Source of the DNA: JABFRZ01 sp036376275
GTDB lineage: Bacteria; Planctomycetota; UBA1135; GCA-002686595
NCBI GenBank assembly: GCA_036376275.1
Contig: DASVAP010000127.1
Coordinates: 1-30,485, forward strand
Direction of reading: 5' to 3'
DNA: 30,485 nucleotides
In this document: one piece after another, positions 1-8,554 of the stretch
Layout: each line of letters starts with the position of its first letter
Numbering within the stretch: position 1 is the first letter of the stretch
Made by a program: the position numbers and the translations under genes
Notes under the pieces: model-generated
Seen by the model: only the letters and a program-made list of their open reading frames with translations
The model's database searches: none
Told to the model about the DNA's origin: nothing

Positions 1-934
1 CGAGTACGTCACGCGGCGCCTGCCGGTCGACGGCACGCGCGTGGTCGTCGCCGGACGCGGCCACGGCGCGACCGCGGTCCTGTGGAGCGCCCTGTACGGC
101 GAGTGGCTCGACGCGCGCTTCCTGGCCTTCGAGCCGCGCGGTGCGGGCGTGCTACAGCTCGAGGGCCTGCCGGAGCGCGAGCCGGCCACGCGCTCGCTCG
201 AGGTGCGCGCCGCGGCGGAGGCGCTCGAGGCGCTCGCCTGGGTGCGCGCCGACTACGCCGCGGTCGGGGTCCCGGTCACGCTCGCGCCTCTCGACGACGC
301 CTCCGCGGCCCGAGCGAGCGAGGACGCGCTGCGCGGCGCGCTGGGGCTCGCGCCCGCCTCCGACGCCGGTGCCGGCGAGTGGTGCGTGCTCGAGCGCGAC
401 CTCCCGCGCGCGCGTGGCTGGGCCGAGGCCTTCGCGCGGCGCATCGGACCGGGGGCGCGCGTCGTCACGCGCGCCGAGCTGCGCGGCGACGAGGATCCTG
501 CGCGCGTCCACGAGCTCCGCATCGGCGGCGAATGGCCGCTGACCCACTTCGCCGAGGGCCAGGGCCTGCCGCTGGCCGAGGGCGACTTCGGCGGCACGAC
601 GGTGCTGGTCGTGCCGGCCGGAACCGACACGAGCGCGCGCGACGCCTGGCTCGCGCTCGAGCACGCCAAGGCCCTGCGCAAGCGCAGCCCCTTCGCCGGC
701 CTGCGCGTGGCGCTGGCGGACGGCGAGCCGGGCCTGCCCGAGGTCCTGGCCGACCTCGCCCAGGCCGGCGCGCGCAGCGTGCTGGTCGTCCCGGCCGTGT
801 TCTGTGCCTCGGACGAGGAGATGCGCGCCCTGTGGAGCTCCGTCCCGGCCGCCCTGCGCTCCGGCGACGCCTTCGACCTGGCCTGGCTCCCGGGCCTCGG
901 CGCGGAGCTGTGCGCGGAGGTACAGTCTCCCTGA
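1..934 (+). CDS. 3' part of a hydrolase/CbiX-like protein (5' end outside window)
   Basis: The frame is open from base 2, so this is the C-terminal part of a longer protein; the GTG at 41 is probably internal. About 310 residues are visible. Near the left edge, VVVAGRGHGA followed by hydrophobic residues resembles the nucleophile-elbow strand of alpha/beta hydrolases, but the central residue is His rather than Ser, so activity is uncertain. The last ~90 residues (AGLRVALADGEPGLPEVLAD, then a hydrophobic strand and a ...VVPAVFCAS segment) look like a class II chelatase (CbiX/SirB-type) half-domain. A metal-chelatase role cannot be claimed from this piece. The stop is 27 bp before the next gene, which has a good ribosome binding site, so the two are probably co-transcribed. 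Alternative: a planctomycete-specific fusion of unknown role. Confidence 0.6.
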   Translation, partial: EYVTRRLPVDGTRVVVAGRGHGATAVLWSALYGEWLDARFLAFEPRGAGVLQLEGLPEREPATRSLEVRAAAEALEALAWVRADYAAVGVPVTLAPLDDASAARASEDALRGALGLAPASDAGAGEWCVLERDLPRARGWAEAFARRIGPGARVVTRAELRGDEDPARVHELRIGGEWPLTHFAEGQGLPLAEGDFGGTTVLVVPAGTDTSARDAWLALEHAKALRKRSPFAGLRVALADGEPGLPEVLADLAQAGARSVLVVPAVFCASDEEMRALWSSVPAALRSGDAFDLAWLPGLGAELCAEVQSP

Positions 935-961
935 CCTCGGGGCCTGGAGAGGAACGAGAGC

Positions 962-1990
962 ATGGGCACGCGCGAATGGATGGCCGCGCTCGCGGCGCTC
1001 GTGATGGGGATGGGCGAGACCTTCGTGCTCGCGCCCGAGCCCGGCACCGAGCTCGAGCGGCGCTGGAAGGAGGAGCTGGAGCTGGAGATCGACACGATCG
1101 AGCACACGATCGGCGGCACGCCGGTCGAGCTGCCCTTCGACGCGATCGGCTTCACGGTGCGGCGCGCCTTCGAGCTCGAGGACGAGCTGGAGGCCGTCGC
1201 CGGCGGGCGCGCGACGAGCCTGGTGCGCGCCTTCGGCTCGTCCGAGCTGGGCTTCGGGCTCGCGCTCGACGGCGAGGCGGTGGGGGAGCTCGAGGGGCAG
1301 CACGGCTGCGACGGGACCGAGCTGCGCTTCCGCTGGGACGAGGAGGAGGAGGTCTACGCGCGCGAGCGCATCGCGGGCGAGCTCGACGACGAGGCGCTGG
1401 CGCGGCTCGAGCCGGACCTCGACCTCACGGCGTTGCTCCCGGAAGGTGAGCTCGACCCGGGCGCGACCTTCGAGCCGCCGCTCGAAGCGCTGCGCGCCTT
1501 CTTCCGCGCGGGTGGCGACCTCGGCTGGCATCCGGAGCACATCCGGCTCACGCGCAGCGACGTCCCGCCCGAGCTCCTGATCGCGGGCGCGCTCGGGACG
1601 CTCTCCGAGCTCTTCACGCCGGAGGCGGAGCTCACCGGGCGCCTCGAGGGCCGCTTCGAGGGCACCGACGAGGACGAGGGCACGGCGCGTCTCGTCTACG
1701 CGCTCGACCTCGAGCTCGCGGCCGACCTCGGGGAGCGCTTCCGGGCCTACATGAAGGAGGCGACCGAGGTCTCGCACGCGCTCGAGCTCACGGCCGAGCT
1801 GGAGGGCGAGCTCGTGCTCCTGTGGGACGTCGCTGGGCGCCGGCCGCGCTCGGCGCGCTTCGAGGGGGAGGTCGCGATGGAGGGCGAGCTCACCTTCCCG
1901 CTGCATGGGGTCGAGGGCGGCGTCCCGCAGCCCTTCGTGGGCGAGTACGAGCTCTCGGGAACGGTCGTGGTCGAGCTGACGAGCGAGTGA
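962..1990 (+). CDS. Acidic, presumed secreted protein of unknown function (342 aa)
   Basis: I do not recognise this gene. The ATG start is supported by GGAGAGG nine bases upstream. Residues 1-24 have a short hydrophobic core (AALAALVMGMGETFVLA), suggesting export, although the signal is weak. The rest is very rich in Glu and Asp, with alternating charged/hydrophobic strands typical of beta-sheet proteins (repeated LEGxFEG / ELEGEL patterns at about residues 215-290). No catalytic motif or metal site was found. It sits 27 bp after the hydrolase-like gene and 27 bp before the 849-residue anchored protein, all on one strand, so it is probably the middle gene of an operon making exterior proteins. 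High acidity would suit a marine organism, but that is inference. Confidence 0.75.
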   Translation: MGTREWMAALAALVMGMGETFVLAPEPGTELERRWKEELELEIDTIEHTIGGTPVELPFDAIGFTVRRAFELEDELEAVAGGRATSLVRAFGSSELGFGLALDGEAVGELEGQHGCDGTELRFRWDEEEEVYARERIAGELDDEALARLEPDLDLTALLPEGELDPGATFEPPLEALRAFFRAGGDLGWHPEHIRLTRSDVPPELLIAGALGTLSELFTPEAELTGRLEGRFEGTDEDEGTARLVYALDLELAADLGERFRAYMKEATEVSHALELTAELEGELVLLWDVAGRRPRSARFEGEVAMEGELTFPLHGVEGGVPQPFVGEYELSGTVVVELTSE

Positions 1991-2017
1991 GCGAGTAGAG
2001 TCCTCTCCTCCCCCGCC

Positions 2018-4567
2018 ATGACCCGTGCACGCTGGATCCTCGCGGCCCTGGTGCTCGCGCTCGTGGCCGGTGCGCTCTGGCTGCTGCGCGACCCGGCCGG
2101 CGGGCGCGAGCGTCGTGCGAGCAAGCCCGAGGCCCAGCCCGAGCGCGGCGCCGAGCGGACACGGCCCACGCCCGAGCTCGCCCCCGCGCCGTTCCACGAG
2201 ACTCCCGCGGAGCCCGCCTCGCGCGCCGAGCCGGCGCGCGCACCGGTCGTCGCCGAGCCCGTCGCGACCCCCGCTGGACCGACCTGGGAGGTCGCGGTCG
2301 TCGAGGCCGGCAGCCTGCGGCCCGTGGCGAACGCCGGCGTGTGGCTGCGGCCCGGCGGCAACGCCGACCCGCTGGCCCTCGGAGCTTTGCCCGAGACCGA
2401 GGCGCCCCACCGCACCGACGCGGCCGGACGCGTGCGCGTCCCGGCCGGCGGCGAGCAGCGCATCGTCGCGGCCCGCGAGGGCGCGCGCTGCGGCGTCGCG
2501 CGCGTCGAGGATCCGGCTGCGACGGTCGAGGTGCGCGTCGAGCTCCATCCCGACTTCGACCTGCCGGTCGAGGTGCGCCACGCCGGCGGCGCGCCGGCCG
2601 AGGGCGTGCCCGTGGCCCTGAGCGTCCCGCCCGGGCCGCGCTGGCGCGCGAGCGAGCGCACGACCGATGCCGAGGGCCGCGTGACCTTCGCCCACGTCGG
2701 GCTGAAGATGGCGCTGGAGCGCGAGCCGATGGGCGAGGTGCGCGTGGCGCGCGCCCTCGACGCGCCGCTGGCCCAGGCGCTCGACGCGCGCCGCCCGCCG
2801 AGCGCGCCGGTCGTCTTCCGGCTGCCGCCCTGCGCCACGGTCGACGTGCGCGTGCGCGGCGCCGACGGCCAGCCGGCGGCGGACGGGACGCGCCTCGCCC
2901 TCGCGCACCTCCCACCCGGGACCGAGCGCGACGTCTCGCCCTTCGCCCACGGCGAGCGCGAGTACCTCGAGGCCGAGACGAAGGAGGGCCTGGCGCGCTT
3001 CGCCTGCGTGGAGCTCGGCGGCGAGCTCGAGATCCTCGTGCGCAGCGAGGGTCAGACCCCGCTGGCGCGCGTCTTCCGCCCGGCGCCGGCGCGCAGCGGG
3101 GCGCACGACGAGCACGAGCTCGCCCTCGGGCTCACGCACGCCGTCCTCGTCTACCGCGTGCTCGACGAGACCGGTGCGCTCCTCGCCGACGAGCGCCTGT
3201 CGGTGCGCCGCGAGCACCGCTCGGGCTGGAACCACTCGGACCAGACGGACGAGCAGCGCACGGACGCCGAGGGGCGCCTGCGCGTCGAGCTCCTCGATCC
3301 GTTCCGCGAGGGCGACCGCCGGCACCTGACGGTCGAGGCGCGCGCGGGTGCCATCGGGGCCCGGCTCGACCTCGGCCGCCCGTTCGAGCCGGGCGAGCTC
3401 GACCAGGGCGACCTGCGCCTCGCGCCGCCACCGCTGGTGGCCGCCGGGCGCGTGACCGACGCGGGCCAGGGCGTCGCCGGCGCGGCGCTCACGCTGCACC
3501 ACCCCGTGCTCGACGAGGACGGCCGCAGCATCTGGTACTGGCAGGACTGGAGCCGCGTCTTCGAGAGCGGCTCCGGCGGCGCCTTCGAGGTGCGCGCCTT
3601 CCTGGAGGCCCCGGAGCTGCGCCTCGAGGCCCACAAGGAGGCGCTGCGCTCCACGGTGGCGGCCTTCGAGCCGGGCGCGCTCGGCCTCGAGCTCGTGCTG
3701 CAGCGCGGCGGCTGGATCGCGGGCCGCGTGCGGCTCGACGAGGGCGTGCCGGTCGAGGGTATCTCGCTCGAGCTGCGCCCCGCCGGCACGGCCGGCAACG
3801 TGCCCGAGGAGCAGTCGGCGTCGGTCGAGCCCGACGGTCGCTTCCAGTTCAGCGACCTCTCGCCGGGGACCTACGACCTCTCCCTCGGCGTGCGCGGGCA
3901 GGAGGGCGTGGCCTCCGTCGCGGGTCTGGTCGTGCTGCCCGGGGAAGGTTGCCGCGATGCGCGCCTGGAGCTCGACCTGCGCGGGCGCATCCACTGGATG
4001 CGCTTCGTGCTCGTGCCGCCGGCTCCGGCCGACGCGCTGAACGGCAGCCTGCGCCACTGGCCCAGCGGCACGAGCGGGCAGCGCAAGCGCTATCACTGGT
4101 TCCAGGGCTCGCCCGTGGACCTGCTCGCGCTCGACGAGCGCATCGACCTCATCCTGACGGTGCCCGGCTACCGCCCGGTGCGGCTCGAGGGCGTGAGCGA
4201 GGGGCGCGAGATCCTGCTGCAGGCGGCCCCGACCGCGCGCCTGCAGCTCCCACCCGGCGTGCGCCTGCCGGAGCCGCCGTTCTTCGTGAAGGCCACGCTG
4301 GTCTACGAGGACGAGGAGAGCGGGCTCGACTTCGGCGGCGCGGCCTTCGACGAGCGCCGCGAGATCGTCTGCCGCGCGCCGGGGCCGGGCAAGCTGGTGG
4401 TGCGCTGGATCGCCGAGAAGCGCGGCAGCTCGGGCGCCTCGGCCACGACCATGGAGGGCATCCCGGCGCAGTACGTCGAGCTCGTCGAGGACGCCGGGGA
4501 GCCGCTCTTCGTGCTCGCGGTCGACGACGCGACGTTGCAGGCGGCGCTGGCGAGCTGCGGGCTGTGA
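2018..4567 (+). CDS. Membrane-anchored protein with multiple carboxypeptidase-regulatory/CnaB-like domains (849 aa)
   Basis: The protein starts with MTRAR and a hydrophobic helix at about residues 7-23, without an obvious cleavage site, so it is probably a signal anchor. A Pro/Ala/Glu-rich linker follows (about 28-88). The remainder is a chain of beta-sandwich units, recognisable by repeated turns of the form TDAxGRV(R/T)(V/F), for example HRTDAAGRVRVPAGG, TTDAEGRVTFAHV and RTDAEGRLRVEL. The clearest carboxypeptidase-regulatory-like signature is VEPDGRFQFSDLSPGTYDLS at about 604-623. Such domains usually act as structural or adhesive modules outside the cell; no enzyme domain is visible. Architecture matches the 1050-residue protein at 17860-21012. 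It is the last gene of the 1-4567 cluster. Function is inferred from domain type only. Confidence 0.85.
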   Translation: MTRARWILAALVLALVAGALWLLRDPAGGRERRASKPEAQPERGAERTRPTPELAPAPFHETPAEPASRAEPARAPVVAEPVATPAGPTWEVAVVEAGSLRPVANAGVWLRPGGNADPLALGALPETEAPHRTDAAGRVRVPAGGEQRIVAAREGARCGVARVEDPAATVEVRVELHPDFDLPVEVRHAGGAPAEGVPVALSVPPGPRWRASERTTDAEGRVTFAHVGLKMALEREPMGEVRVARALDAPLAQALDARRPPSAPVVFRLPPCATVDVRVRGADGQPAADGTRLALAHLPPGTERDVSPFAHGEREYLEAETKEGLARFACVELGGELEILVRSEGQTPLARVFRPAPARSGAHDEHELALGLTHAVLVYRVLDETGALLADERLSVRREHRSGWNHSDQTDEQRTDAEGRLRVELLDPFREGDRRHLTVEARAGAIGARLDLGRPFEPGELDQGDLRLAPPPLVAAGRVTDAGQGVAGAALTLHHPVLDEDGRSIWYWQDWSRVFESGSGGAFEVRAFLEAPELRLEAHKEALRSTVAAFEPGALGLELVLQRGGWIAGRVRLDEGVPVEGISLELRPAGTAGNVPEEQSASVEPDGRFQFSDLSPGTYDLSLGVRGQEGVASVAGLVVLPGEGCRDARLELDLRGRIHWMRFVLVPPAPADALNGSLRHWPSGTSGQRKRYHWFQGSPVDLLALDERIDLILTVPGYRPVRLEGVSEGREILLQAAPTARLQLPPGVRLPEPPFFVKATLVYEDEESGLDFGGAAFDERREIVCRAPGPGKLVVRWIAEKRGSSGASATTMEGIPAQYVELVEDAGEPLFVLAVDDATLQAALASCGL

Positions 4568-4638
4568 TTCCGGGGGTCGGACCCAACGTTCGCGGCCGCC
4601 GGACACTCCGGGAGCCGTCCCTCCTGCCCAGGACAGCC

Positions 4639-6276
4639 ATGGAAACCGACCGCTCTTTCCCGCTCCCTGAGATCCTCGCGACCCTCGTACTGCTCGCCTC
4701 GCCCGCCGCCGCGCAGGCCACGCTGTTCGAGGTCAGCGGTCCGATCGGCCATTCCTTCGGCCACATCTGCGACCTCGTCGGCGACACGGACGGGGACGGC
4801 CTCGGCGAGTTCCTGGTGGCAGCCCCGGCGGCCGACAGCGGACCCCTGAGCCAGGCGGGCAGCCTGCTGCTCTACTCCGGCGCCGATGGCGGCCTGCTGC
4901 AGCGCTTCCAGGGCTCGGGCGCGGGCGATCGGCTCGGCACCTACTCCAGCGCGGCGGGCGACCTCGACGGGGACGGCCTCGCGGACCTGCTGATCGGCGT
5001 GGCGCGCGACAACGTGCCGGGCATCGGGATCGACGCGGGCACGGTCGAGATCGTCTCGGGCCTCGGCGCGCGGACGCTGCACACGCTGCACGGCCTCGCG
5101 GCCCAGGAGTTCCTCGGGAGGTTCAGCGCGCCGCTCCCCGACCAGGATGGCGACGGGCGCAGCGACTTCCTCGCGATGGGCGGGCGCTCCTACCGCGTGT
5201 TCTCCGGTCGCGACGGGAGCCTGCTGCGCCAGATCCCCGCCACGGGCTCCGTGTTCGCCGTCGCGCGCGACGTGAATGGCGACGGCCTGGCGGACTTCGC
5301 CGAGCTCGTCGAGTCGGGTGGGATACAGGGGTCGTTCGTGCGTGTCGTCTCCGGTGCCGACGGGACCCAGCTGTGGCAGCGCGACGCCGGTCTCAGCGGT
5401 GCGTCGATCGCCTTCGTACCCGACGCGGACGGCGACGGGCTCGACGAGCTCGTCCTCGGCACGCCGCTGATGAACACGATGGCGGGTCGTGTGCGCCTGC
5501 ATGCGGGGCGCGATGGCACGCTGCTGCACGAGGCCTTCGGGGACGAGCCGGGTGATCGCCTCGGAGACAGCGTGACCGGCGCGGGCGACCTCGACGGCGA
5601 CGGTTACGGCGATTTCGCGGCCGGCATGACCGGCTTCGACGGCGCTGCCGGGCTCGACGTGGGCGCGGTGCGCGCCTTCTCGGGCCGCACGGGGGCACCG
5701 ATCGGTACGATCGCGGGCGATCGGGCCGGCATGGGGCTCGGCGCGCGCCTCGGTGGCGGGCGTGACGTCGACGGCGACGGCATCCCCGAGGTCGTCGCCA
5801 GCGCGATCCCCGCGCCCTCCAGCGTGATGCCGACCGCCTGGGTGCGCGTGCTCTCCTTCGTGCCGCGCGGCCTCGAGCCCTTCGGGACGGGCTCGCCCGG
5901 GTGCCTGGGGAGCTCGACCCTGCTCGCGAACGGCGTCCCGACGCTCGGGAACGCGGGCTTCGCCCTGCACGCCGCGAACGTCGGCTCGGCGCCCTTGCTG
6001 CTGATCGGCGACGTCGAGGACAGCGCGGGGACGTCCTACCTGGGCGCGCTCTTCCACCTCGTGCCGAGCCCGCCGCCGCCGGCGCTGGGGCTCGTCCACC
6101 TGCGCCCGCTCCCCGCGCCGGACGCGCGCGGCAGCGTCGTCGCTCCGTTCCCTGTCCCCAGCTCGACCGCCCTCCTGGGCCAGACCTACGTCTTCCAGGT
6201 CGCGAGCCTGTTCCCATCCGGTCCCTGCGCGCAGCGCCTGGCGACGAGCCGCGGGCTGCGCGTGACCTTCCAGTGA
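4639..6276 (+). CDS. Secreted FG-GAP/integrin-like beta-propeller protein, copy 1 (545 aa)
   Basis: The start ATG at 4639 is the first one that places a signal peptide in frame (hydrophobic ILATLVLLASPAAAQA, likely cut after AAA or AQA). Seven Ca-binding FG-GAP motifs follow, for example GDTDGDGLGEF, GDLDGDGLADLL, PDQDGDGRSDFL, RDVNGDGLADFA, PDADGDGLDELV, GDLDGDGYGDFA and RDVDGDGIPEVV, the number expected for a seven-bladed propeller. The last ~140 residues, from FGTGSPGCLG to the C-terminal RGLRVTFQ, form a separate module shared with the 8555-10183 protein. The usual role of such propellers is surface adhesion or ligand binding; the ligand is unknown. The gene is a paralogue of 8555-10183, with blocks about 93 percent identical at DNA level. 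It converges with the minus-strand gene at 6329. Confidence 0.9.
   Translation: METDRSFPLPEILATLVLLASPAAAQATLFEVSGPIGHSFGHICDLVGDTDGDGLGEFLVAAPAADSGPLSQAGSLLLYSGADGGLLQRFQGSGAGDRLGTYSSAAGDLDGDGLADLLIGVARDNVPGIGIDAGTVEIVSGLGARTLHTLHGLAAQEFLGRFSAPLPDQDGDGRSDFLAMGGRSYRVFSGRDGSLLRQIPATGSVFAVARDVNGDGLADFAELVESGGIQGSFVRVVSGADGTQLWQRDAGLSGASIAFVPDADGDGLDELVLGTPLMNTMAGRVRLHAGRDGTLLHEAFGDEPGDRLGDSVTGAGDLDGDGYGDFAAGMTGFDGAAGLDVGAVRAFSGRTGAPIGTIAGDRAGMGLGARLGGGRDVDGDGIPEVVASAIPAPSSVMPTAWVRVLSFVPRGLEPFGTGSPGCLGSSTLLANGVPTLGNAGFALHAANVGSAPLLLIGDVEDSAGTSYLGALFHLVPSPPPPALGLVHLRPLPAPDARGSVVAPFPVPSSTALLGQTYVFQVASLFPSGPCAQRLATSRGLRVTFQ
5881..5984 (+). repeat. Duplicated block A (matches 9788-9891)
   Basis: These 104 bases encode the start of the C-terminal module (FGTGSPGCLG through HAANVG). 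By eye they differ from 9788-9891 at about seven positions. The copies are in direct orientation about 3.9 kb apart within paralogous FG-GAP genes. Other near-identical stretches flank them, such as the GAGDLDGDGYGDFAAGM coding segment at about 5580 and 9508. Confidence 0.8.
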
Positions 6277-6328
6277 GCGCCGGCCCGCCCGGCTGGGCTC
6301 CCGCCGCTCGCCCCGTCCCGGTGCCCGG

Positions 6329-7795
6329 TCAGTTCGGGATCGCCCAGACCGACAGGTTTCCGGCCGTGCGGTCCAGCTCGAATCCGGGTCTGTGCACGTC
6401 CTCGACCAGGAACTCGATCGCGCCGACGCCGCACAGCCCCGTGTAGGAGAAGGTCACGAAGCCGCCAGCGTCCGTCGTGCCCGTGACCGCGTGGCTCGTC
6501 CAGTAGTCGTCGAGGAAGCGCCCCGAGACCTGCACGCCGGAGAGCGGCGCACCGGACGCGCTCCTGACCGTGAGCCCCACGAGAACATCGTTGCGGGCGC
6601 TCAGGCTGGGAGCGCAGGACCCCGGGGCAGCGGGATCGTCCACCGCGAGCGCGTCCATCCACAGCCCCTCGACCCGCATGCAGCCGGCGAGGCACGGCGA
6701 GGCAGGCACCAGGCGCACGAGCCGCGCGCTGCGGCCGAGCAGGACCGAGGCGAGGATCTCGCCGCGCGCGTTGCGCCCGCCCGCGGCGAGCACGGGAGTC
6801 GCGGCGAGGTCCGGGTAGGCGTAGGGCGCGGCGAGGAATGCAGCCAGCGGCTGAGCCAGCCCATCCGGGCCGAAGGCGATCACGCCCGTGCTCGTGACCG
6901 TCGCCGTGATCGTGCCCTGCGCGTCGATCGAGCCGATGCCGTAGCGCGAGAGGTTGCCGGTCGGGCTGGTGGAGATCTGCTGCCAGGCGCCCTCGTGGTG
7001 GTAGCGGTAGGGGTAGACCAGCGTCTGCCCGCTCGTGCGCACGAGGAAGCGCGCCTGGTCGCCCGCGTCGTTGATCGCGGCCGGCTGGCTGGTGACCAGG
7101 TAGCCGCTCGGTGGCGGGGCCAGCGGCACGGCGCTCCCCGGGACGTCGAGGCGGTACCACGAGGCGACGGTGGCCACCGTCCCGCCCGGGCTGATCGCCA
7201 CCGGCTGCTCGTCCGGGAAGCCGAGGCTGGAGAGGTCGAGCAGGCCCGTGGCCTCCGACCACAGGAACGGGGAGCCGTTCGGAGGGAAGGTGAGCGTGGT
7301 CGACCAGCCCACCACGCGTCCCTGTTCGTCGATGCCCACGGCCTCCGCGCTCGTCGTGCCGGGCAGGGTGCCGAGATCCAGGATCTCGTAGGAGCCGCCG
7401 ACGGGGCGCCAGACGACGGCACGCGTCGCCGTGCCCGGGAAGCCGGCGAAGCCCACCACGACTCCGGCATCGTCGATCGCGCGCACGGTGATGCCGTTCC
7501 AGCCGGGGAGCGTCGGCAGGACGAGCCGGACTCCGTCGCGCCACACCACGCTCTCGCGCGGCGGGAGGCAGAAGGAGCCGCAGCCCGTGTCGACGTAGGC
7601 GCTCCCGACGACGGCTCCCGAGGCGTTCATGTCGGTGCCCGTGGCGGCCGTCGCGACGAGCTCGAGCGCGTACTCGCCGCTCGACGGCGCGGGCATCCTC
7701 AGACGGCTCGCGCGCTGCGCGTGGATCGAGGGAGCGAGTGCCAGCGTGCAGGCGATCTGCCAGACGAGGGGGCGGGGGAGAGGGATCCGTGCCAT
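6329..7795 (-). CDS. Secreted HAF-repeat protein with C-terminal Ig-like domain (488 aa)
   Basis: The frame extends further upstream, but the ATG at 7795 begins a clear signal peptide (MARIPLPRPLVWQIACTLAL, then APSIHAQ, likely cut after IHA). The body contains repeats of the HAF/extracellular type, in which Asn/Asp-Asp-x-G-x-V-V-G turns recur: MNASGAVVGSA, IDDAGVVVGFA, IDEQGRVVGWS, INDAGDQARF, IDAQGTITAT. LDLGTLPGTTSAEAVGI is the classic repeat core. The last ~90 residues (from about ARNDVLVGLTVRSASGAPLS to YTGLCGVGAIEF) look like a bacterial Ig-like (Big_1-type) domain with a threaded hydrophobic core. The role is presumably extracellular or surface; the ligand is unknown. The gene lies between two convergent or divergent plus-strand FG-GAP genes. 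A lipoprotein gene lies 151 bp upstream on the same strand. Confidence 0.85.
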   Translation of the reverse strand: MARIPLPRPLVWQIACTLALAPSIHAQRASRLRMPAPSSGEYALELVATAATGTDMNASGAVVGSAYVDTGCGSFCLPPRESVVWRDGVRLVLPTLPGWNGITVRAIDDAGVVVGFAGFPGTATRAVVWRPVGGSYEILDLGTLPGTTSAEAVGIDEQGRVVGWSTTLTFPPNGSPFLWSEATGLLDLSSLGFPDEQPVAISPGGTVATVASWYRLDVPGSAVPLAPPPSGYLVTSQPAAINDAGDQARFLVRTSGQTLVYPYRYHHEGAWQQISTSPTGNLSRYGIGSIDAQGTITATVTSTGVIAFGPDGLAQPLAAFLAAPYAYPDLAATPVLAAGGRNARGEILASVLLGRSARLVRLVPASPCLAGCMRVEGLWMDALAVDDPAAPGSCAPSLSARNDVLVGLTVRSASGAPLSGVQVSGRFLDDYWTSHAVTGTTDAGGFVTFSYTGLCGVGAIEFLVEDVHRPGFELDRTAGNLSVWAIPN

Positions 7796-7946
7796 GGCGT
7801 TGCTCCGTGCCGGGGGCCGTCCGGGAACGAGGGGATCGTGCCGCCATGCTCGCTCTTCGAGGGGCAGGTTGTTGATACGCTCTCGTCCGTAAGTGCCCTG
7901 GTCGCGGACCGGCGCAGCGAGGCCGAGGGGCCTCGGACGGCGCGCC

Positions 7947-8405
7947 TCAAGGCCACCAGACCTGCAGCGTGTCGCTCCCGACCGTCCGGCCCGAGGTCGA
8001 GTAGTAGGCCTCGACGCGCAGGTCGTTCGCGCCGGGGGCGAGCGGCACGATCGCCGACCAGCGGTGGTTGGTCGGGTAGTACCCGAACAGGAACCAGATC
8101 CACTCCACGCTCTCGGCGGCCTCGCCACTGGCGCCGGTCGTCACGTTCACCCAGCGCACGTTGGGCTCGACCAGGCCGAGGCTCGAGTTCCAGCCGTCGA
8201 TCGCCGCCTCGCCCGCGAGCTCGATCGGGCTCGTCCCGAAGTGGACGACCGTGCCCGCCGGACTGTCGATGTGGATCTCGGGGTCCTCCGGCGGCGGAGC
8301 CGGGGTGGAGGAGGAGCTGTCCTCGACGCACGCCCCGGCCAGGCCGACGAGGGCCAGCGCCGCGGCTCGGCGGCAGGTGCTCCGGCCCGGGCGGACGAGG
8401 GCCAT
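7947..8405 (-). CDS. Small lipoprotein with a single beta-domain (152 aa)
   Basis: The ATG at 8405 was chosen because it gives a textbook lipoprotein signal: MALVRPGRSTCRRAAALALV, then a lipobox LAGAC (Cys at about residue 26). A GTG start at 8552 would bury the signal 49 residues inside. A Ser/Pro/Glu-rich tether (EDSSSSTPAPPPEDPE) precedes a compact domain, IHIDSPAGTVVHFGTSPIEL through to LPLAPGANDLRVEAYYSTSG. This resembles an Ig-like or 'glucodextranase-like' fold of the type that follows 'specific event ... surroundings' PKD/Ig modules in secreted proteins; the fold is an inference. It is presumably anchored by lipid in a membrane. It is divergent from the FG-GAP gene at 8555, with 149 bp between the starts that must hold both promoters; no consensus box was recognised there. 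Confidence 0.8.
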   Translation of the reverse strand: MALVRPGRSTCRRAAALALVGLAGACVEDSSSSTPAPPPEDPEIHIDSPAGTVVHFGTSPIELAGEAAIDGWNSSLGLVEPNVRWVNVTTGASGEAAESVEWIWFLFGYYPTNHRWSAIVPLAPGANDLRVEAYYSTSGRTVGSDTLQVWWP

Positions 8406-8554
8406 GCACCAACCTCGTCCGGGCCGCCGGAGCCTGCGATGCGATGCAGGGCGTACCCGGACGGTGACGCGGAGGCAGGGGTTCCGGCCCGCCCCTGCCG
8501 CGGTCGGGCGCGGGCTGCTCCAATGGAGCGCTCCCCCCCGGCCCACCGACACGC

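Noticed and set aside
152..4606. A 1484-codon open frame on the minus strand
   Set aside because: It lies antisense to three plausible plus-strand genes and its product is low-complexity Arg/Ala/Gln/Leu sequence. In DNA this GC-rich, stop codons are rare in the antisense frame, so it is a shadow.
2341..4638. Long upstream extension in frame with the first FG-GAP gene
   Set aside because: The extension overlaps the 849-residue gene and is Arg/Ala/Pro/Gly-rich. The signal peptide and the FG-GAP repeats begin only after ATG 4639.
6392..8467. 691-codon plus-strand frame over the HAF-repeat gene
   Set aside because: It is antisense to a protein with a clear signal peptide and HAF repeats; its own translation has no domain-like pattern.
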